Shown here: in pieces, positions 18,027-27,559 of the stretch
Layout: each line of letters starts with the position of its first letter
Position numbering within the stretch: the stretch's first letter is position 1
Origin: Pirellulales bacterium
GTDB taxonomy: Bacteria; Planctomycetota; Planctomycetia; Pirellulales; JAEUIK01
Direction: 5' to 3'
Length of the DNA: 64,000 bases
Assembly (NCBI GenBank): GCA_019636335.1
Contig: JAHBXR010000006.1
Coordinates: 1 to 64,000 of the forward strand
Notes under the pieces: generated by a model
The model's input: the letters and a program-made list of their open reading frames with translations, nothing else
Databases searched by the model: none
What the model was told of the DNA's origin: nothing
Position numbers and translations under genes: made by a program

Positions 18027-19516
18027 TGAAGCGGTTCGTAGCACTTGCTCGCGTCAGTAGCCGGGAACAGGAACGCGAGGGATTTTCGCTTGCGGTTCAA
18101 GAGGATGCCCTGAAACGGTTCGCTATTTCGGCCGGTGGCGAAATTGCAAAGCTCTACCGAATCGCGGAAACCGCCAGCAAGCGGGACGAGCGAAAAACCT
18201 TCCGCGAGATGATCGCCTACGCCAAGAAGCACGCCCGAGAACTCGACGGCCTACTCTTCTACAAGATCGATCGAGCCGCCCGAAACCTGTTCGATTATGT
18301 CGAACTGGAACGGCTCGAATCGGATTATGGTTTGGTGTTCTTCTCGGTTTCGCAGCCGACCGAGAACACGCCCGCCGGTCGGATGATGCGGCGGACGCTG
18401 GCGAACATGGCCAGCTTCTATACCGAGCAGCAATCGCTTGATGTGCGAGAAGGCCTCGCCCGCCGTGTCGAAGAAGGCTGGTTCATCGGCAAGGCCCCCT
18501 TCGGTTACAAGAACGTTCGCCGGGAGGGCCGGGGCATTGTCGAGGTAGATCCCGAGAACGCTCCCAAGGTCAAACGGATATTCGAGCTATACGCCTTCCA
18601 CAATCTGACTCTCGACTCGCTCAAGGCCCGGCTGGCGAAGGACGGCATTGTTTACAAGCCGTCGATGCCCGGCTTTGTCCGAGGCAAGCTCTACGAGATC
18701 CTCAAGGATCGGGCCTACATCGGCGAGATCGAGCACCGGGGCAAGTGGTTCACCGGCCGCCACGAGCCGATCGTCGATTTCGGCACCTGGCGGCGCGTGC
18801 AGATCCTACTTGGCGGCAAGACCTACCAACGGCATCAATTGACCTTTGGCAGCGAGCTTGTCCGCTGTGGTCACTGCAACCACCCCGTCACCGGCGAAAT
18901 CAAGACCAAGCAGACCAAGACTGGGGAGCGGCAATACATCTATTACCGCTGCACCCGCTACACCTCGCCCGGCCATCCACGCACGCGAACGACCGAGCAG
19001 GAACTTGACCGCCAGATTCTGGAACTGTTCGACCGGATCAAGATCCAAGATCCGGCCGTGCGAGACTGGTTCGTCGACGTGCTCAAAGCCAAGACGCATG
19101 ACGACGGCCAGGCATCAATCGAACGTCGCCAAGAGCTACAGCGTCAAGTCACGCTCGCCGTAAACCAACGCAGCCGACTCGTTGACCTGCGAATGAATGA
19201 TGAGATCGACGAAGAGACCTTCGCCGACAAGCGGCTTGAACTGGCGGACCGCATCGCCGACTTGAAGCTCAACCTCGACGCCATCGACCGAGGCCAGGAA
19301 GAAATGACCGACTTGGCCCTCAAAGTGTTTGAACTTTCTCAAACCCTTCGGGACAAATGGCTTACCGCCGAACCTGACGTTCGTCGCAAGATTCTCGAAA
19401 TCGTCTGTTTGAACTACAGCTTGCTCGACGGAAAGCTTTGCTACGAAATAAGAAAGCCCTTCGACGTGCTCGCCGAAGGGCTCGATTTAGCAAAAAGTCG
19501 GGGCGACAGGATTTGA
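18026..19516 (+). CDS. Large serine recombinase
   Basis: A 496-aa recombinase. The resolvase domain starts at once (FVALARVSSREQ, nucleophilic serine about residue 11), with FREMIAYAKK, LLFYKIDRAARN and GRMMRRTLANMASFYTEQ. A recombinase domain follows (GKAPFGYKN ... VKRIFELYA), then a zinc ribbon (CGHCNHPVTGE ... YYRCTRY) and a coiled-coil tail. This is the layout of integrases that insert phages and integrative elements. The last codons (SRGDRI) are formed by the right-hand 20-bp repeat, so the gene reads into the element border. Confidence 0.92.
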   Translation: MKRFVALARVSSREQEREGFSLAVQEDALKRFAISAGGEIAKLYRIAETASKRDERKTFREMIAYAKKHARELDGLLFYKIDRAARNLFDYVELERLESDYGLVFFSVSQPTENTPAGRMMRRTLANMASFYTEQQSLDVREGLARRVEEGWFIGKAPFGYKNVRREGRGIVEVDPENAPKVKRIFELYAFHNLTLDSLKARLAKDGIVYKPSMPGFVRGKLYEILKDRAYIGEIEHRGKWFTGRHEPIVDFGTWRRVQILLGGKTYQRHQLTFGSELVRCGHCNHPVTGEIKTKQTKTGERQYIYYRCTRYTSPGHPRTRTTEQELDRQILELFDRIKIQDPAVRDWFVDVLKAKTHDDGQASIERRQELQRQVTLAVNQRSRLVDLRMNDEIDEETFADKRLELADRIADLKLNLDAIDRGQEEMTDLALKVFELSQTLRDKWLTAEPDVRRKILEIVCLNYSLLDGKLCYEIRKPFDVLAEGLDLAKSRGDRI

Positions 19517-19517
19517 A
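19498..19517. repeat. Right 20-bp direct repeat (att-like)
   Basis: Identical to 3390-3409 and in the same orientation, overlapping the stop codon of the serine recombinase gene. On the minus strand it reads as a tRNA T-loop and acceptor 3' strand with a G before CCCCGAC-like pairing, but the T-stem does not close (gaagg where acagg would pair). It is therefore a fragment and not a tRNA gene. Confidence 0.6.
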
Positions 19518-19625
19518 CCTTCACTCAATTCCGACGTAACCACAGAAGCCGCTTGCGATTGCGTCAACGCTCCACACCCCGGCGCTGCAAATGCGCTGCA
19601 TTTCAGGGGCATTTCCTGTCCCTCG

Positions 19626-20009
19626 GTGGCATCGAGCGACGCTGCTGGTCATCGCTTCGTCCAAACGTGCAATCAATTGCTGCTTGGTCTACGTGACGCG
19701 ATTGCCTCTTTGAATTCGAAGACGCCTCGCGGACTCTGTGTCCCCGCAGAGCATCTTGCGATTGCGTGGCCCGGCCTTTCGCCGCATGTTCGCGAAGCCG
19801 TAACCACGGCGGTCGATTCACTCGTCGTAAGCGATTCCCGCGAGACTCCATCTGACGACGCGGACCCGTCGTCGGGCACGGTGGTCGCGTCCCTGATCTG
19901 GGAAGAACTTAAGGCCGTCTGGCCAGAATTGCCGCCCCACGTGCGTGACACTCTAGGGACCATCATTCTGGCGATTGTTGCGAACCGAGACGAAAGGGTA
20001 ATCCAATGA
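19626..20009 (+). CDS. Small protein with duplicated WPxLxxHVR motif
   Basis: A 127-aa protein of unknown function. It contains two related segments, AIAWPGLSPHVREAVTTAVDSLV and, 60 residues on, KAVWPELPPHVRDTLGTIILAIV, pointing to an internal duplication of a short helical unit. The start would be a GTG at 19626. Its last bases overlap the next gene's ATG by four, so the two genes are probably coupled. Small proteins with a W-x-x-L-P-x-x-[IV]-R motif are frequent in planctomycete accessory regions. Confidence 0.55.
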   Translation: MASSDAAGHRFVQTCNQLLLGLRDAIASLNSKTPRGLCVPAEHLAIAWPGLSPHVREAVTTAVDSLVVSDSRETPSDDADPSSGTVVASLIWEELKAVWPELPPHVRDTLGTIILAIVANRDERVIQ

Positions 20010-20374
20010 CCCAGCCGCTTGGACCTCCCGCCAATACTGAGGCTCGGAGTGCCGCTTATCGCGCTGCGGACCTACTGGGGCGAATTCCCCCAGCCAGGCG
20101 ACCTGCCGTGCTCACGGCCTGCCTTGCCGCTTTACCGTGCCAGTCGCTGGAAGAGAGCTTCGACCTCGGCCCAGTTCGCGCGGCCCTCTCGGAGGTTTGG
20201 GAGACGACAACGGGAGAATCGATCCCGTTTGGACTGCTTCGGTCGCTCCTCACGGGCGTTGACGTCCGGACGTGGACGATACTGGGAGCGACCATGACGG
20301 CACCGGGAACTGAGGCGATTGCTGCCATACTGCAGCAATTGCCCGCACAGCTCGTTCCACATGTCCGACCGTGA
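20006..20374 (+). CDS. Small unknown protein, coupled to upstream gene
   Basis: A 122-aa protein, alanine and leucine rich and mostly helical by composition (AAYRAADLLGRIPPARRPAVLTACLAALP). No signal peptide, membrane segment or known motif is visible. Its ATG overlaps the stop of the preceding gene (ATGA), which supports both as real. It ends 120 bases before the convergent kinase gene. Function is unknown. Confidence 0.5.
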   Translation: MTQPLGPPANTEARSAAYRAADLLGRIPPARRPAVLTACLAALPCQSLEESFDLGPVRAALSEVWETTTGESIPFGLLRSLLTGVDVRTWTILGATMTAPGTEAIAAILQQLPAQLVPHVRP

Positions 20375-20496
20375 TGCGATTAGGGCTCCGCTGGGAGGCC
20401 AACCGAGACTCTACAGCATTCCGGTCGCCCATAAACTCATGAGGCGCTGGAACCAATTTGCAATTAAGGGTGGCCTTGACTAACAACACTCCGGTG

Positions 20497-23133
20497 TCAC
20501 GGGTCGACAGCCATCCCTTGAAGATCTGCGAGCTTTGCCAGACGATCCTCGATTGGCTTGCGACGCTGAAGGAGCGCTTTGTTTTCAGGATGTCGCTGCA
20601 ACGTCTTGGTGATCCGGTCAATCCGGTCGATGGCGAATCGATAATTCTTCTCGGCATCGATCGAGTTCCCTGCACTTGACGCTTCGTCGCCGGCAAACAC
20701 GAAGCATTCAGCCCAGGCGGCATACCCAGTAGCCGGCAACTTGCGGATGGCGTCGAGCCGCGCGAATAGTTCACTTGCCTTTACATATTGGTTCCGGGCA
20801 ATGTCGGGTTGGTGCTTTTTGACCGCGAGCTCGGCATGACTAGCGCAGGCGAACGCCAACGTCCGCAACGAATTCGCATCAAGTGGCCGTTGTTGGTCTG
20901 CCTCGCACCAGACTTCGGTGCATCGCGCGTAAGCCGCCATTGCACGATCAACATCACCACTGCGCTCAAATATTGGCGCGAGGTCGGCCAACGTACCGGC
21001 CAGTGAACCCGGCACACTGGCATGATGATCTGGGCTGGCCATCAACATCTCCAGGTTCTCCGCCGCACGCTCAAGATACTCGGTTGCAATGTGGGATCGG
21101 TCTTTCAATCCCAATAGGCCAAATTGACGGTAAGCATTAGCCAAATGCAACCGAACCCAATTATCCTGCGGCGCAAGTTCGGACGCTCGCTGTAAGCTTG
21201 TCACCGAGGCCTGGAAAAAGCCGGCGGCATCATCGTGCTTGTGGTTTCGCCAAGCGATATCTCCCAGGAAGAGGTTGATTTGCCCAACCGTTGTTAGTTG
21301 ATGCGGGGCGTCCCCATTCGCACTTAGTAGGCTCTCACACTCGGCGAGGCTCGCTTGAAATGTGCTGATTGCTTCTGGGCGTTGTCCAGCAATCAAGTAG
21401 CGACACCCAAGCTCATACAAAAAACCGGCGTACGTTCCTCGCAACCAGGGATTGGCAACGTCCGATGCCAGGATTTCATCGATTGTGCGTCGGCCATCGG
21501 CAACGGTGTCGACGGACCTGCCAGCCGCGACTTGCCGGTCGAGGCATCGCCGATACGTGAATAATGTCACCGCCAGCGACTGTCGGGATAGGTTGTCGTC
21601 GGGGTAACGGCGAAGGATATCGCACCAGAGCTTCAAACTAGTTTCGAGCGATTCGTGCGCAAGCTCATCATCGCCGGCCAACGACGCGCGCACCCCCCGC
21701 AGCGCCTGCGCCGCGGCACGTACGACCAGATCGACCGAGCCCGCGCCGTTTTCAATGCTGTGATGATAGTGTGGTTGCAGAAATTGACGCGCAAGCAGAT
21801 GGCCGAGCGATTCATCGTTTTCCGAAGTGGCAGACATCGACAAATACCAGCTCATGTCCATCAACGACTGATAGGCCGCCAGCCGCTGATTCCAGGCATT
21901 GATCGCCTGTTGAGTCGCCGAGTGTCCCTGCTGTTGGGCTACCTCGGCGTGGCGGCGGACTTCGGTTGTCTGCCACAATATGCCGCCTGCCCCAAGCATC
22001 ACCGCGGAAATCACCGCGGCCGAAAGACCGGCGAGTGCCGGACGCCGCCGGCACCAACGAATGGACGACTCCAAGTATCCCAGAGGCCGCGCTCTGACTG
22101 GAATTCCCTTCACAAAACGAGCCAGATCGTCGCGCAACTCCGCCGCCGACGCGTAACGGTCGACCGGAGTCTTCGCCAGGCACTTCAGGCAGATGGCCTG
22201 AAGATCAAGCGGCACGCGCCGCTCAAGGAGCCGAGCAGGTGTGACGTCTTCCTCTTGGATGCGTCGCAGCGTCACGCGAAAGTCACTATCGACAAACGGC
22301 GGCTCACCAACCAGTATCTCATAGAGCACTGAGCCCAGCGCGTAGACATCCGTGCCGACTCCCACTTCACGTTCGTTGCCCGCTGCTTGCTCGGGCGCCA
22401 TATATCGCGGCGTGCCAATGGGATCCGCGCGATCGGCGCCATCCGACCCTTTGGCTAGCGAACGGGCCAGTCCGAAGTCGGTCAGGCGCGGGATGAATTC
22501 CTCGCTGTCGCCGTCCGTCGCTTCTACCTGCTGCGATAGAACGTTCGATGGTTTGATGTCGCGGTGCAAGATACCGCGCTGGTGAGCGTGCGCTACGGCA
22601 TCGGCCAGGCGGGCGACTAACTGGGCCGCGCACACGGGCCCGACCGTTCCACCTTGAAGTCTCAGCCACTCGGCTAATGTCGGACCAGAGCAGTAGGCAC
22701 TGGCAATATACACTAGGTTGTCGATCTCGCCGGCTTCGTGAACAGGCACGATCTGCGGGTGGTCGAGCCGCGCTGCGGCTTCGGCTTCGTTCAGCCATGC
22801 CCGTTTCAATCCGTCCGATCCCTGGAATCTCGGCCGTGGTATCTTCAAAGCTACGGGCCGATTCAGCGTGCGGTCGATCGCCAAGAACACCCAACCGAAG
22901 CCGCCTTGCCCTAGCTCTCGCTCGATTTGAAAGCGGCCGAAATGCGCCGTCGAGGCAGGCTTTCGCTCTGCTGCGTCAAATACGGGCGCACTGGCGGATT
23001 CCAACCAGCCAATTGCCGAACGCACACCATCGATCGATGGACATGACGACTGCCAGCCCCCCGAGCCATTCGTGAGGTACTCATAAATAGATTCTGGCGA
23101 CGGAGTATCGTCGTCGTTTTCGTGGTTGCTCAT
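20497..23133 (-). CDS. Hanks-type Ser/Thr kinase with TPR-like C-terminus
   Basis: An 878-aa protein. The N-terminal kinase domain is complete: ELGQGGFGWVF (75-82), catalytic lysine VALK (97), HRDIKPSN (190-197), DFGLA (219-223), APEQ (246-249). A membrane helix follows (LAGLSAAVISAVMLGAGGILW, near 400), then about 450 residues of tetratricopeptide-like helices outside or in the periplasm. Planctomycetes carry many such kinases beside ECF sigma factors. The ATG at 23133 overlaps the sigma factor's stop by four bases (ATGA), so the kinase is translationally coupled to its presumed partner. Confidence 0.93.
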   Translation of the reverse strand: MSNHENDDDTPSPESIYEYLTNGSGGWQSSCPSIDGVRSAIGWLESASAPVFDAAERKPASTAHFGRFQIERELGQGGFGWVFLAIDRTLNRPVALKIPRPRFQGSDGLKRAWLNEAEAAARLDHPQIVPVHEAGEIDNLVYIASAYCSGPTLAEWLRLQGGTVGPVCAAQLVARLADAVAHAHQRGILHRDIKPSNVLSQQVEATDGDSEEFIPRLTDFGLARSLAKGSDGADRADPIGTPRYMAPEQAAGNEREVGVGTDVYALGSVLYEILVGEPPFVDSDFRVTLRRIQEEDVTPARLLERRVPLDLQAICLKCLAKTPVDRYASAAELRDDLARFVKGIPVRARPLGYLESSIRWCRRRPALAGLSAAVISAVMLGAGGILWQTTEVRRHAEVAQQQGHSATQQAINAWNQRLAAYQSLMDMSWYLSMSATSENDESLGHLLARQFLQPHYHHSIENGAGSVDLVVRAAAQALRGVRASLAGDDELAHESLETSLKLWCDILRRYPDDNLSRQSLAVTLFTYRRCLDRQVAAGRSVDTVADGRRTIDEILASDVANPWLRGTYAGFLYELGCRYLIAGQRPEAISTFQASLAECESLLSANGDAPHQLTTVGQINLFLGDIAWRNHKHDDAAGFFQASVTSLQRASELAPQDNWVRLHLANAYRQFGLLGLKDRSHIATEYLERAAENLEMLMASPDHHASVPGSLAGTLADLAPIFERSGDVDRAMAAYARCTEVWCEADQQRPLDANSLRTLAFACASHAELAVKKHQPDIARNQYVKASELFARLDAIRKLPATGYAAWAECFVFAGDEASSAGNSIDAEKNYRFAIDRIDRITKTLQRHPENKALLQRRKPIEDRLAKLADLQGMAVDP

Positions 23134-23783
23134 GAGTCTGGATACTCGCGTCGATAGAGCTTGGTGAAGCGCGCAATAGCTCGCTTGAATCGCTTGCGAG
23201 CCGCCTCGGGCGTACAGTCGAGGCGTTCGGCGATTGCCTCCCATTCCAAACCATCCCACAGCCTTTGCCGGATAATCACTTGGTGCTTCTCCGGCAATTG
23301 CGTCAGAAGCAACTCGACTCGTTGTCGATCTTCCTGAAGCGTCGTAGCGTCCCGCTGTGCTGCGCTGCGCGCGGTGAGGAGGCTATCTAGCCTGTTCCAG
23401 GAGTCGAGGCCGTCGAGGGGTCGTTCGTGGCTGAGGCGACGTTTTTTCGCTCGCCAATAGTGCTTCCGGCTGGCCGAGATCCGTTCGTTGAGCAGTTCCC
23501 TAAGTTTTCCCGTGACCTCGTTGTCGGCGATCTGCTGGAACTCAGCCAGGCGTTTCAACGCCGCATGATGTGTTTCCTGGATCAGGTCCGACGTGTCGAA
23601 TTTGTTACGCAAGGGATCGTTCGGTTGCCTGCGAGCCCAAATCCGCAGAAAGGGCCGGTAGAGCTGCAAGAGTTCGCCGAGCGCCGTCTCTGAGCCGTCC
23701 CGGATCTCGGCCAGCAACTGCCGCTTTTTTCGGCGCGGGACCGGCTTCGAGTCGTCGGACCCGTCGGAGGCAATCTCGTGCAT
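23130..23783 (-). CDS. ECF-type RNA polymerase sigma factor (STK group)
   Basis: About 217 aa. Region 2 is visible as ALGELLQLYRPFLRIWARRQ ... KFDTSDLIQETHHAALKRL and region 4 as LTQLPEKHQVIIRQRLWDGLEWEAIAERLDCTPEAARKRFKRAIARF. It belongs to the planctomycete group linked to Ser/Thr kinases, where phosphorylation or partner binding is thought to replace an anti-sigma factor. The ATG at 23783 (MHEIASDGSDD) with GGTGGGCAG upstream is preferred, though a start at 23828 is possible. It may direct transcription of the divergent exported-protein cluster. Confidence 0.9.
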   Translation of the reverse strand: MHEIASDGSDDSKPVPRRKKRQLLAEIRDGSETALGELLQLYRPFLRIWARRQPNDPLRNKFDTSDLIQETHHAALKRLAEFQQIADNEVTGKLRELLNERISASRKHYWRAKKRRLSHERPLDGLDSWNRLDSLLTARSAAQRDATTLQEDRQRVELLLTQLPEKHQVIIRQRLWDGLEWEAIAERLDCTPEAARKRFKRAIARFTKLYRREYPDS

Positions 23784-24027
23784 CTGCCCACCGTTCGATT
23801 GGGGAACGATCGCAACTAGTTCCAGCAATAGTACTTATTGCGAGGGGGGCAATGCAAGCGCCCTCGGGCTTGGGACTCTAACAAAAAAATCTCGAAAAAA
23901 ATCGTCCGGTCTGAGAAAAACCGGCCCATTAGACCCTAGGCCGTGTGCTTGCATCGCGGGACCGCTGCGCGCAGTGGGGAGGCATCAACGGCAAGTTGCA
24001 CAACTACGACTAGCATTCGGAGTCACC

Positions 24028-24666
24028 ATGAATCGAACGGTTACACGGCATATTATCGGCTTGCTTGCTGTAGTGAGTACCTGCAATTCGACGCCTCTGC
24101 GGGTGATGGCATCGCCAGTGTCGTTGAGCCTGAGCTCGCCAGACGACCTACAGCAAGTTCTTCCTGGTCAGATCGTTACCATTCAGTTGCATCTCACAGG
24201 CGTGACCGAAACCGAGAGACTTTCACTATTCGCTGCAACTGTCGCCTACGACGCTGGCTTGTTTGATGTGCCCCTAATTTCAAATGGCGACATTCTCCCA
24301 AATCCGCTGGCCGACCCATTGGACTTTTTAACGTTCGCAGATGCCGGCATAGCCGACGCGATCTTCTTTTCATTCAGCTCCGCTCCCAACGAACAGATTG
24401 AGAACGATGGCCTTTTCTATTCATTCTCCGTACAGGCAATTGCTGAAGGCACCGGGAGCTTTTCATTGGTGTTTGCTGATGCCGGCCTGTTCGATCCGGA
24501 GAATCCGGGCATGCCCATACCGGCCGATCTGATTATCGGCGAACAGCTGCCATTCGTAATTGTTGTCCCGGAACCAACGTCGCTCGCCATGCTTGCCACA
24601 GGTATTGCAGCACTGTTACTCATGCCGTTTGCCCGCCGCCGCGCACAACAACCAATCAAGAATTAG
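24028..24666 (+). CDS. PEP-CTERM protein with cohesin-like domain
   Basis: A 212-aa exported protein. It opens with a signal peptide (HIIGLLAVVSTCNSTPLRVMAS). The body (SLSLSSPDDLQQVLPGQIVTIQLHL ... AATVAYDAGLFDVPLI ... FSFSVQAIAEGTGSFSLVFADAGLFD) follows the cohesin-like beta-sandwich pattern. It ends in a canonical PEP-CTERM sorting signal: VVPEPTSLAMLATGIAALLL then the basic tail FARRRAQQ. Such proteins are processed by exosortase and placed at the cell surface. It precedes the dockerin-containing protein, so a cohesin-dockerin type pairing is conceivable. Confidence 0.85.
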   Translation: MNRTVTRHIIGLLAVVSTCNSTPLRVMASPVSLSLSSPDDLQQVLPGQIVTIQLHLTGVTETERLSLFAATVAYDAGLFDVPLISNGDILPNPLADPLDFLTFADAGIADAIFFSFSSAPNEQIENDGLFYSFSVQAIAEGTGSFSLVFADAGLFDPENPGMPIPADLIIGEQLPFVIVVPEPTSLAMLATGIAALLLMPFARRRAQQPIKN

Positions 24667-24715
24667 CATCGCCGTGCGCGCCGAAATTGCAACCACCACA
24701 CTCACTAGGTTGAAC

Positions 24716-27250
24716 ATGAAACGATCAAGGTCGACTGAACGGCAAAGGCGACACCAGCGGGAACGACTGCGGATCGAGGCCCTGGAAAAACGAGAGCTGT
24801 TAACGGCGAGCAATGTCTTCGGTCAACACTATGGCGTCGTCGGCGGGCCATTCGAAGCCACCGCATTCAACCTCGCCGTCGATGCCTCGTCGTTCACGCT
24901 GGCAGGCGGCGACACGCAGGTCGGGTTTCGAGTGAAGGCCTTAGGTGACGAAATCCTCGATCCTGGGGTGGTATCCATTCGGACTGCCGGCGGCCAAGTT
25001 GTGATTCCGAAACTAGCGATTGCCGATCTATCCGGTGGGACCGAGAGCCTGACGATCGCCACGCTCACGCCCGGCGACTACAGAATCGAAGTCCGCGCGG
25101 AACGCGGCACCACAGGAGTCTTCGTCGTCGATACCTTCCTCGTAGGCGACACCAACGGCGATTTTGTCGTCGACCCAGCAGATATCAATCAGATTCGCCA
25201 GTCGTTTGGAGCGAGAAGAGGTTCCTCGTCGTATAAGGCAGAAGCTGACGCAAACCAGGATGGCGTGATCAATTCGCTGGATCTATCTTACGCAGTTCAG
25301 AATAACGGCGATGCTACGTCATTGCGGATCGAACGACCGAACGTCGTTTACTGGGATGGTGGAGCTGGAACACTGAATTGGAATGACCCGCTCAACTGGT
25401 CGCTCGACGTCCGACCGACGGCGAATGACCATGTCATCGTACCATTCACGACGCCATCCCCAATTGTGTTAGCCGGCGCAGGGGCGTCGGCATTTTCAGT
25501 ATCGAGCATGGCGGCCATCGCGGTCAGCAACACATCGCTCACGGTCTCAAAGTCAACGCACATCGCGGCGCCGCTTGATATTGCCGGCGTCTCGGCTTCC
25601 GCAACGCTCAATGGCCTGACGAGTGCTCAAGAAATGTCCTTAAGGGACGGCGCGCTTTTGACTCATGGCGTTGGAGTGTTAAGCGGACTACAAGTTACGG
25701 TGTCAGAGAGAATTATCGTCGACGCCCTGTCCCGCATCGATGTAAATGGACGTGGGTATGCGGCACAAACTGGTCCGGGCGCGGGAACGGCCGGAGGTGT
25801 TGGATCGGCGGGCGCCAGCCATGGTGGACGTGGCGGCAACGGTTACTCTGGCAGTGGCGGTGGTGGCATCGCTGGCCCGACTTATGGATCGCTCTCCGAA
25901 CCGATTGCCTTAGGCAGCGGCGGGGGTTCTCAGCGTGGCGGTGGCGCAATCCGCCTGAATGTTGGAGGCGAGCTGATCGTCGATGGAAGCATTGCCGCCA
26001 ATGGCGTCAGTGGCAGTGGCGCTGGAGCAGGAGGAAGCATTTTCATCACTACGGATAGCTGGAGCGGCGCCGGTTCGATCACCGCCAATGGCGGCAGCTT
26101 CGTGTCTGGAGCCTACGGGAACGGTGGTGGAGGCGGTGGCCGCATTGCTGTTTACTATGAGCAGAAAGACTTCTTAGGAACGGTTTTGGCCCGTGGCGGC
26201 AGCGGGGTCGTGGGCGGTGCGGGAACGATCTACGAAAAGCGTTCGAGCGATACTCTGGCCACGATACGCATTGACAACGGCGGGGCCACCGCTGGCGGAA
26301 CTGAAATCGTCGGCGCGCAAACTTGGGCCGCCAATGTCGTGATTACCGGCATGGCCCGACTCGTTCCGGTCACACTGCAACCGCTAGACCTCACCATCCT
26401 CGGATACCTGCAAATCGACACCAACGGAAGTATTGACGCCGATGGACGCGGGTATGGCGCGAATGCCGGCCCAGGCCGCGGTTGGAGCGATGGGGTCGTG
26501 GGTCGCGGTGGAGGTGGGTACGGCGGTGCGGGTGGGGGGGGATCGCTAGGTGGCTCAACTTACGGATCATCAGTCGCACCGCTCGACTTCGGAAGTGGCG
26601 GCGCTGATGGGGGACGCGGAGGCGGCGCGATCAAGCTCACTATCAGTCAATACCTACAATTGGACGGAACCATACGCGCCAACGGACTACAAGGCAGGTC
26701 CGGAGGATCAGGTGGCAGCATCTACATCATCACCGGCGCCTGGAGCGGAGCAGGCTTGATCAGTGCGAACGGAGGGTCACGAGATAGTGGCCCCTATCCG
26801 GGAGGCGCCGGTGGAGGCGGACGCATCGCCATCTACTACGGCATTTCGAACTTCACGGGCGTTGTGACCGCCGCTAATGGTTTTCCAGGCTCTGGCCAAC
26901 CCGGAACGACCCATTTCTCCGGCGGCGCCGCCGCTCAGAACGACTCATTTTCTGCGGCGCCACTCACGGCCAGCGCCTTGCCTGCGGGTAAAGAGGAACA
27001 GCAGGTTCCCATCGGCAATCTCCAGACCGTTCAAACCCTCCATGAAGCTCAAGGTAGGCTGGCGCAACCAGTTCGCTCCTTACTTGAACACATGCATCGC
27101 ATCGCTGCCAGCGTGCGAATATCAAACGCATCACGCGACGCTGTTTATTCTTCCCTTGAGGATTGGTTGTCAGAGGACAATGCCAGCCAGTTGTTGCTGA
27201 AGACAAATCAAAGTGTGTTGCGAGTCTCTGGCATCCGGAAACCAGCCTAG
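24716..27250 (+). CDS. Large glycine-rich surface protein with dockerin
   Basis: An 844-aa protein. Near residues 18-28 the motif RIEALEKRELLTA matches the planctomycete LExRxLL-type N-terminal export signature. A dockerin-type calcium-binding pair follows (VGDTNGDFVVDPADINQIRQ and DANQDGVINSLDLSYAV, about 145-200). The rest is two long, related glycine-rich modules, each containing a GGGGxGGS core, an AIRLNVGGELIVDGSI or AIKLTISQYLQLDGTI strand, SxxSGAGxIxANGG and GGGGRIAVYY. It is probably a large adhesin or envelope protein. No PEP-CTERM signal ends it. Confidence 0.85.
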   Translation: MKRSRSTERQRRHQRERLRIEALEKRELLTASNVFGQHYGVVGGPFEATAFNLAVDASSFTLAGGDTQVGFRVKALGDEILDPGVVSIRTAGGQVVIPKLAIADLSGGTESLTIATLTPGDYRIEVRAERGTTGVFVVDTFLVGDTNGDFVVDPADINQIRQSFGARRGSSSYKAEADANQDGVINSLDLSYAVQNNGDATSLRIERPNVVYWDGGAGTLNWNDPLNWSLDVRPTANDHVIVPFTTPSPIVLAGAGASAFSVSSMAAIAVSNTSLTVSKSTHIAAPLDIAGVSASATLNGLTSAQEMSLRDGALLTHGVGVLSGLQVTVSERIIVDALSRIDVNGRGYAAQTGPGAGTAGGVGSAGASHGGRGGNGYSGSGGGGIAGPTYGSLSEPIALGSGGGSQRGGGAIRLNVGGELIVDGSIAANGVSGSGAGAGGSIFITTDSWSGAGSITANGGSFVSGAYGNGGGGGGRIAVYYEQKDFLGTVLARGGSGVVGGAGTIYEKRSSDTLATIRIDNGGATAGGTEIVGAQTWAANVVITGMARLVPVTLQPLDLTILGYLQIDTNGSIDADGRGYGANAGPGRGWSDGVVGRGGGGYGGAGGGGSLGGSTYGSSVAPLDFGSGGADGGRGGGAIKLTISQYLQLDGTIRANGLQGRSGGSGGSIYIITGAWSGAGLISANGGSRDSGPYPGGAGGGGRIAIYYGISNFTGVVTAANGFPGSGQPGTTHFSGGAAAQNDSFSAAPLTASALPAGKEEQQVPIGNLQTVQTLHEAQGRLAQPVRSLLEHMHRIAASVRISNASRDAVYSSLEDWLSEDNASQLLLKTNQSVLRVSGIRKPA

Positions 27251-27559
27251 GCCAGGGTGCAACGTTCCCCAGCGGCGGTGCCGGCTGTCTGAGCCGCGGA
27301 CGAATTTTTCCCAATGCAATCGAGACGCTACTGACGCCCTGCCACAACTCGCGCCGTCTCTCTCGGCCCTAGGTGTCTTTACTTTCGCGCCTGCGCGAAA
27401 CATTGCATTTGGTCTGCCTGGGCATGGCGCTCGCACTCCGTAAGCACAGTGAACAGCAGGTCACGTCTTGCCGCGGCGCGCGGGCCGAACTTCGTCATTT
27501 TTTTCTAACGACTCATTGGGCACGTCATATTCGCATCCACTGGCCACAAGGTTCACACC
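27251..27559. other. Intergenic promoter region
   Basis: About 310 bases between two exported-protein genes. I see no gene. The stretch before the next ATG (27560) probably contains its promoter; no convincing terminator hairpin is visible. Confidence 0.35.

Noticed and set aside
3390..19517. 20-mers considered as tRNA genes
   Set aside because: Only the T-loop and acceptor 3' part are present; no anticodon arm or 5' acceptor strand is near either copy.
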